Of a stretch of DNA of 32,185 nucleotides, positions 28,073-32,185 are shown in pieces. The translations under genes and the position numbers were made by a program. The notes below the pieces were generated by a model, which worked only from the letters and a program-made list of their open reading frames with translations, had not been told where the DNA came from and searched no databases. Origin of the DNA: Fusobacteriota bacterium (GTDB lineage Bacteria; Fusobacteriota; Fusobacteriia; Fusobacteriales; JAAYPW01); the NCBI GenBank assembly GCA_012519615.1, contig JAAYPW010000099.1, positions 1-32,185 on the forward strand. The letters are read 5' to 3'. Each line of letters starts with the position of its first letter. Within the stretch, counting starts at the first letter, position 1.

Positions 28073-29377
28073 ATGTGTAGTGAAAATATGGAAATAAATC
28101 AAAAAAAAGATTTTAAATTTAATAAATTTATTTTATTTAGAAGATTAAAAAATGATAAGATAATAAAAAAAATTGAAAAAATTTTACAAAATTTTGAAAA
28201 AAAAACAAAAAATAAAATTGATCTAGAAAAAAATTACTCTAAGATTCTAAACTATATAATTGAGTTAGCGGAAAAAAAAGGATTTCAAGGGGAGTTAATA
28301 AAAAAATATATTTTTTATAAATTTATAACAGATGAAAATATATTTACAATAAAATGTGATAAATACTCTGGTGATATTGGTAGTAGTCTATATGATGCAG
28401 CAGTTTTGGATATAAAAAAGCTAAAAAAAATTATTAAACTGTTTTCATATAATTATTTTTTAGAAAATAAATATTCAAAGTACTCTTTTTTTTACAATTA
28501 TCAACCTAAAAAAGTGGATAAATTTGATGAAGTTTTATCAAAATTTATAAATCAAATTGAACTAGATATAGATAATGAAAAAGAGATTGTTGATAATCTA
28601 ATAAAATATTATATTGAAAATGGATATGGTGAATATAGTTTAGGAACAGCTTTTAGATGGTCACAAGGAAAAAAAAGATTTTATAAAATTGATAAATATG
28701 ATAATATAAGATTTGAAAATATAATAGGATATGATTATCAAAAAAATATTATAATTGAAAATACTAGACAATTTATAAAAGGAAAGAGAGCAAGTAATAT
28801 TTTATTAATGGGAGCAAGGGGAACAGGAAAATCATCATGTGTAAAAGCAAGCGTTAATATGTTTAAAGAAAATGGTTTAAAAATTATTGAAATTAATAAA
28901 AAACAGTTACTAGATTTACCGATTATAATGAAAAAAATTTCAAATAGTAGTAGAAGATTTATTGTATTTATAGATGACCTATCTTTTGAAGAAAATGATT
29001 ATGAATATAAAGAGATAAAATCTGTAATTGAAGGTGGATTACAAACACTTATGGAAAATGTAGTTATATATGCAACTTCTAATCGTCGACATATTATGAA
29101 AGAGGTATGGAAAGATAGAGATGAATTAGATGAAGAGATACATTTAAATGACACAATTAATGAAAAACTATCTTTATCAGATAGATTTGGAATTAAAATA
29201 ATTTTTTTATCTCCAACAGAAGAGGAATATTTAAATATAGTAGATGGACTAGCAAATATACATAATATTCAAATTAATGAAAAATTGCATAGAGAAGCTT
29301 TGCAGTGGGAATTATCACAAAATAAAAAATCAGGAAGAACAGCAAAGCAATTTATTGACTTTGTTTTAAGGGGGTAA
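28073..29377 (+). CDS. DUF815-family AAA+ ATPase
   Basis: Walker A GARGTGKSS; Walker B FIVFIDDLSFE; IYATSNRRHI; SDRFGI; C-term SGRTAKQFIDFV; AGGAGG RBS. Confidence 0.88.
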   Translation: MCSENMEINQKKDFKFNKFILFRRLKNDKIIKKIEKILQNFEKKTKNKIDLEKNYSKILNYIIELAEKKGFQGELIKKYIFYKFITDENIFTIKCDKYSGDIGSSLYDAAVLDIKKLKKIIKLFSYNYFLENKYSKYSFFYNYQPKKVDKFDEVLSKFINQIELDIDNEKEIVDNLIKYYIENGYGEYSLGTAFRWSQGKKRFYKIDKYDNIRFENIIGYDYQKNIIIENTRQFIKGKRASNILLMGARGTGKSSCVKASVNMFKENGLKIIEINKKQLLDLPIIMKKISNSSRRFIVFIDDLSFEENDYEYKEIKSVIEGGLQTLMENVVIYATSNRRHIMKEVWKDRDELDEEIHLNDTINEKLSLSDRFGIKIIFLSPTEEEYLNIVDGLANIHNIQINEKLHREALQWELSQNKKSGRTAKQFIDFVLRG

Positions 29378-29381
29378 ATAT

Positions 29382-30428
29382 ATGTTGAAATTAAAAGGGG
29401 AAAATTATCTTTTAAAGTTAGAGGATACATTGGTAATATTATATTTCTATTTTATATTATCATTTTTTGTATTTGGAGAGTATTTCTTACAACCGTTTTT
29501 TAGTGTTTCAATAGTATTCTTAGTAGTAAAATATGGTTTTTTAATTTTTAAAAACAAAAACAATCATGTTATTTTAGATCGTGTAGATGGTGAAAATATA
29601 CTAATTTATAAAAATGGAAAAAAAATCATCAATGATATGGGATTATTAATTAAATCACAAAAAGGTAGATTTAATTTAGCATATCATAATGGAAATTTTT
29701 TTGAAGATATTGTAATAGGTGTAAGTGGAAAAAATCATAGGAAAATATTGGAATATATAAAAAAAAATGATATAAAATATTTTGTAGAGAAAAAAATAAA
29801 AGAGAATAAAACTAAAAAAATTTATTTTATACTACTATCAATTATAATAATATTTATCTATATCTCTTACTCTAATCATTTACAAAAAAGATATGGTGAA
29901 GAGTTCATAAAACCTGAAAAATATGAATATAATTATAAAAAAAGTAATGATAGTTCAATATATAGAGCAAGAAATATCATTTTAAATTTACCAAGTAGTA
30001 TAATAATGACAATTGATTCTTATGGAAATGAAGTTTTTCTAGATACAAATACAAGAGATAAAATAGCTGTTTATACTAAAAAAAGTATTTTTCAAGATAA
30101 TAATATTGTTATTCAGTGGATTTTAGAAAATGCAATTGGATTAAAAGATAATTATTCTGTTGTCAAAAAATCTATAAATAGTAAATTTGGTCTATTTTAT
30201 AAAACAGTTAAAATAAATTTGAATAAAGAAGTAAGAAAAATATATTGTATAGAAAAGGAAGAATGTGTTATCTATATTACACCTATTGAAATTCCAGAAA
30301 ATAGTGTAACTATTATTAAAGTTTTTAATTTAAAAAAACATGAGGAGATAAATATATATGTAGAAACAGAAAGTGATAACTCGGAAGAGTATGCACTAAA
30401 AATTGCAGAGAGTATAACTGTATTTTAA
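29382..30428 (+). CDS. Multi-TM membrane protein of unknown function
   Basis: Two hydrophobic stretches near N-term (LVILYFYFILSFFVFGEYFL, FFSVSIVFLVVKYGFLIF) and one central (KIYFILLSIIIIFIYISYS), then ~180-aa probably extracytoplasmic domain. Confidence 0.75.
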   Translation: MLKLKGENYLLKLEDTLVILYFYFILSFFVFGEYFLQPFFSVSIVFLVVKYGFLIFKNKNNHVILDRVDGENILIYKNGKKIINDMGLLIKSQKGRFNLAYHNGNFFEDIVIGVSGKNHRKILEYIKKNDIKYFVEKKIKENKTKKIYFILLSIIIIFIYISYSNHLQKRYGEEFIKPEKYEYNYKKSNDSSIYRARNIILNLPSSIIMTIDSYGNEVFLDTNTRDKIAVYTKKSIFQDNNIVIQWILENAIGLKDNYSVVKKSINSKFGLFYKTVKINLNKEVRKIYCIEKEECVIYITPIEIPENSVTIIKVFNLKKHEEINIYVETESDNSEEYALKIAESITVF

Positions 30429-30472
30429 AACCTGTAAAATAAATATTGTATACTAAATTAGGAGGAACAAAA

Positions 30473-31390
30473 ATGAAAAAAATAGTTATAGCTTTATTAA
30501 CACTATTTTTGATTTCGTGTCATGGTGGCTATAAAGATAATGAAAAAATTGGAACAATAGAAGGATATATAAAAGATATTCTAACTGAAAATACAGTTTC
30601 AAATACAACTGTTAAAGTTCAAGACGTGGAATTTATAACTGGAAATGATGGGTATTTTCCACTTGTAAGAGATGGAGGTGACCCTTATATTATTCCTAAA
30701 GAATCAGGGGATAGTTATAGAATAGATAATTCAAATTATTATTTAAAAACTGGAATAAGTATATTTTCTTATGGTCAAAAAAATCTTATTGGGTATATAA
30801 CTCCAAAACCTATTACAAGAGCAGGAGAGGCTGAACCAATTAAATTTTCTATAGGAGGACAAATATATGCGGATGCAACTGGTGAAAGCCTTGAAGGGGC
30901 TACTGTTGTAATAAATGGAGTATTCCAAGAGATATCATATATGGAAGTTTTAGATAAAAATAGTAGTTTTCTTGTAACAGGTATACCAGAATCAGAGATA
31001 AATGTATATATATTTAAAAATGGTTACGAACCAAATTCTACTATAATTAATTTAAACGAGGATAAACTTGATTTAAGAATCTATCTACGAGACAATAAAG
31101 ATAGAACATATGGTGAGGTAATGGGGCAAGTATCTGGATATAATAATGAAACTTGTGGGCACTCTGTAATAACAGTTGGACAAAAAGGAAGTAATTATTA
31201 TCAATTTATAATGTCTGATAGTTTTGGAAATTATATAATATATGGAATGAAATCTGGTGAGGGCCAAATAGCTGTAAAATCACCAGGATTTTATTATCCG
31301 TCAGCTGCAAATGATAATAGAATAGACGTAGTAGCAAATAGCACAACAATTCATAATGTAAAAATGCAATATATAAAAGGGGACGACTAA
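30473..31390 (+). CDS. Lipoprotein with carboxypeptidase-regulatory-like (CarboxypepD_reg/Ig-like) domains
   Basis: MKKIVIALLTLFLISCHGG signal with LISC lipobox; repeats such as GTIEGYIKDILTENTVSNTTVKVQ and FSIGGQIYADATGESLEGATVVING. ATG 30473 follows TAGGAGGAAC; track start 30446 is upstream of that RBS. Confidence 0.82.
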   Translation: MKKIVIALLTLFLISCHGGYKDNEKIGTIEGYIKDILTENTVSNTTVKVQDVEFITGNDGYFPLVRDGGDPYIIPKESGDSYRIDNSNYYLKTGISIFSYGQKNLIGYITPKPITRAGEAEPIKFSIGGQIYADATGESLEGATVVINGVFQEISYMEVLDKNSSFLVTGIPESEINVYIFKNGYEPNSTIINLNEDKLDLRIYLRDNKDRTYGEVMGQVSGYNNETCGHSVITVGQKGSNYYQFIMSDSFGNYIIYGMKSGEGQIAVKSPGFYYPSAANDNRIDVVANSTTIHNVKMQYIKGDD

Positions 31391-31394
31391 TTTT

Positions 31395-31955
31395 ATGAAA
31401 AAAATGGATATTCTGTATTTTATAGTTTTTATATTAGTTGGAATAGGATTAATATATTTTAATGACAATAAAATAGATAAGCAGGAAAAAAATGTAGAAA
31501 ATAGTATAAAGAAAGAGCTTGTTATTCAAAAGACGAACTTTAAACAATCAAGCGGTAAATTAGATATTAATAGCGCGAGTTTTGAAGAGTTACAAATAAG
31601 AAAAATAAGTAAAAATGCAGCAACGAATATTTTAAAATATAGAGAAATTATAGGATGTATAGAAAATTTAGATGATTTAAAGAATATAAAAGGTATAGGA
31701 GAGGCTACATTAAATAAAGTAAAAGATAGTTTTTATGTGAAATATCCTTTAGAAGAAAAAGTAGTAAAAAAAATAAATATAAATGATGTAGATAGCGAAG
31801 TATTAAAATGGTTAAAATTTACACCGAAAGAGATAAAAAAAATAGAAAAATGTAAAGAGGAAAATGGAAGCATATTTTCTAATTTAGAATTATTGGATAT
31901 TTTAGGTAGTGAAAGATATGATATATATACAAATAAGATAAAATATAGTAATTAA
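31395..31955 (+). CDS. Membrane-anchored helix-hairpin-helix protein (ComEA-like)
   Basis: N-term TM MDILYFIVFILVGIGLIYF; LDINSASFEELQIRKISKNAATNILKYREIIGCIENLDDLKNIKGIGEATLNKVKD; a second divergent repeat ININDVDSEVLKWLKFTPKEIKKIEKCKEENGSIFSNLELLDILG. Confidence 0.8.
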   Translation: MKKMDILYFIVFILVGIGLIYFNDNKIDKQEKNVENSIKKELVIQKTNFKQSSGKLDINSASFEELQIRKISKNAATNILKYREIIGCIENLDDLKNIKGIGEATLNKVKDSFYVKYPLEEKVVKKININDVDSEVLKWLKFTPKEIKKIEKCKEENGSIFSNLELLDILGSERYDIYTNKIKYSN

Positions 31956-31956
31956 A

Positions 31957-31995
31957 TAAAAAAAATGCAGATAAAATCTATATCTGCATTTTTTA
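31957..31995. terminator. Bidirectional intrinsic terminator between convergent genes
   Basis: AAAAATGCAGATA (31961-31973) / TATCTGCATTTTT (31981-31993) with A tract 5' and T tract 3'. Confidence 0.92.
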
Positions 31996-31996
31996 T

Positions 31997-32185
31997 TTAA
32001 GCAATATCTTTAATATCTGGATAATCATTTACTATTTCTCGTGCTCTAATAAGAGCTAAATCAATATGTGTAAAAATATTTTCAGAACCAATTAGTTTAT
32101 CAATTCCAATTTTTGTAATAGCATTTTTTGGCTGCCTTTGAACACCAGATAATATTAATACTGTATTTTGCTTTTTACACTTATA
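31997..32185 (-). CDS. C-terminal fragment (STAS domain) of a SulP-type anion transporter, truncated by window end
   Basis: Reverse-strand translation YKCKKQNTVLILSGVQRQPKNAITKIGIDKLIGSENIFTHIDLALIRAREIVNDYPDIKDIA*; resembles the LILSGVQ..P......G....IG.ENIF..ID.AL..A..I pattern of SulP STAS domains. Confidence 0.75.
   Translation of the reverse strand, partial: YKCKKQNTVLILSGVQRQPKNAITKIGIDKLIGSENIFTHIDLALIRAREIVNDYPDIKDIA

Overview
The window is a very AT-rich bacterial segment filled almost entirely by a co-oriented (+) flagellar/chemotaxis supercluster. Gene order, called from family-characteristic motifs, is: fliK, flgD, a TIGR02530-like flagellar operon protein, flgE | terminator | flbD, motA/pomA-like, motB/pomB-like, fliL, fliM, fliY, cheY, fliO, fliP, fliQ, fliR, flhB, flhA, flhF, flhG, cheB, cheA, cheW, cheC, cheD, fliA (sigma-28 type), fapA/DUF342 | terminator-like hairpin. 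After this comes a less characterised co-oriented tail (26.5-32.0 kb): a small charged protein, two unknown soluble proteins, a DUF815-type AAA+ ATPase, a multi-TM membrane protein, a lipoprotein with carboxypeptidase-regulatory-like repeats, and a membrane-anchored double helix-hairpin-helix (ComEA-like) protein. The cluster ends at a strong bidirectional terminator, and a convergent, truncated SulP-type transporter C-terminus (STAS domain), absent from the supplied ORF track, lies beyond it. The first ~240 bp look like an intergenic repeat patch. The points most worth following up are the unexplained tail cluster, a GC-rich two-hairpin leader directly upstream of flgE, a possible sigma-28 promoter with an overlapping inverted repeat ahead of fliK, a probably Na+-type stator, an oversized FliK with internal repeats, a tandem-repeat linker in FliY, and the flhF/flhG overlap that encodes part of FlhG's DQAxxLR motif. 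All homology calls are by eye; no searches were run. Taxonomic placement is uncertain (possibly a motile Fusobacteriota or a related low-GC anaerobe).
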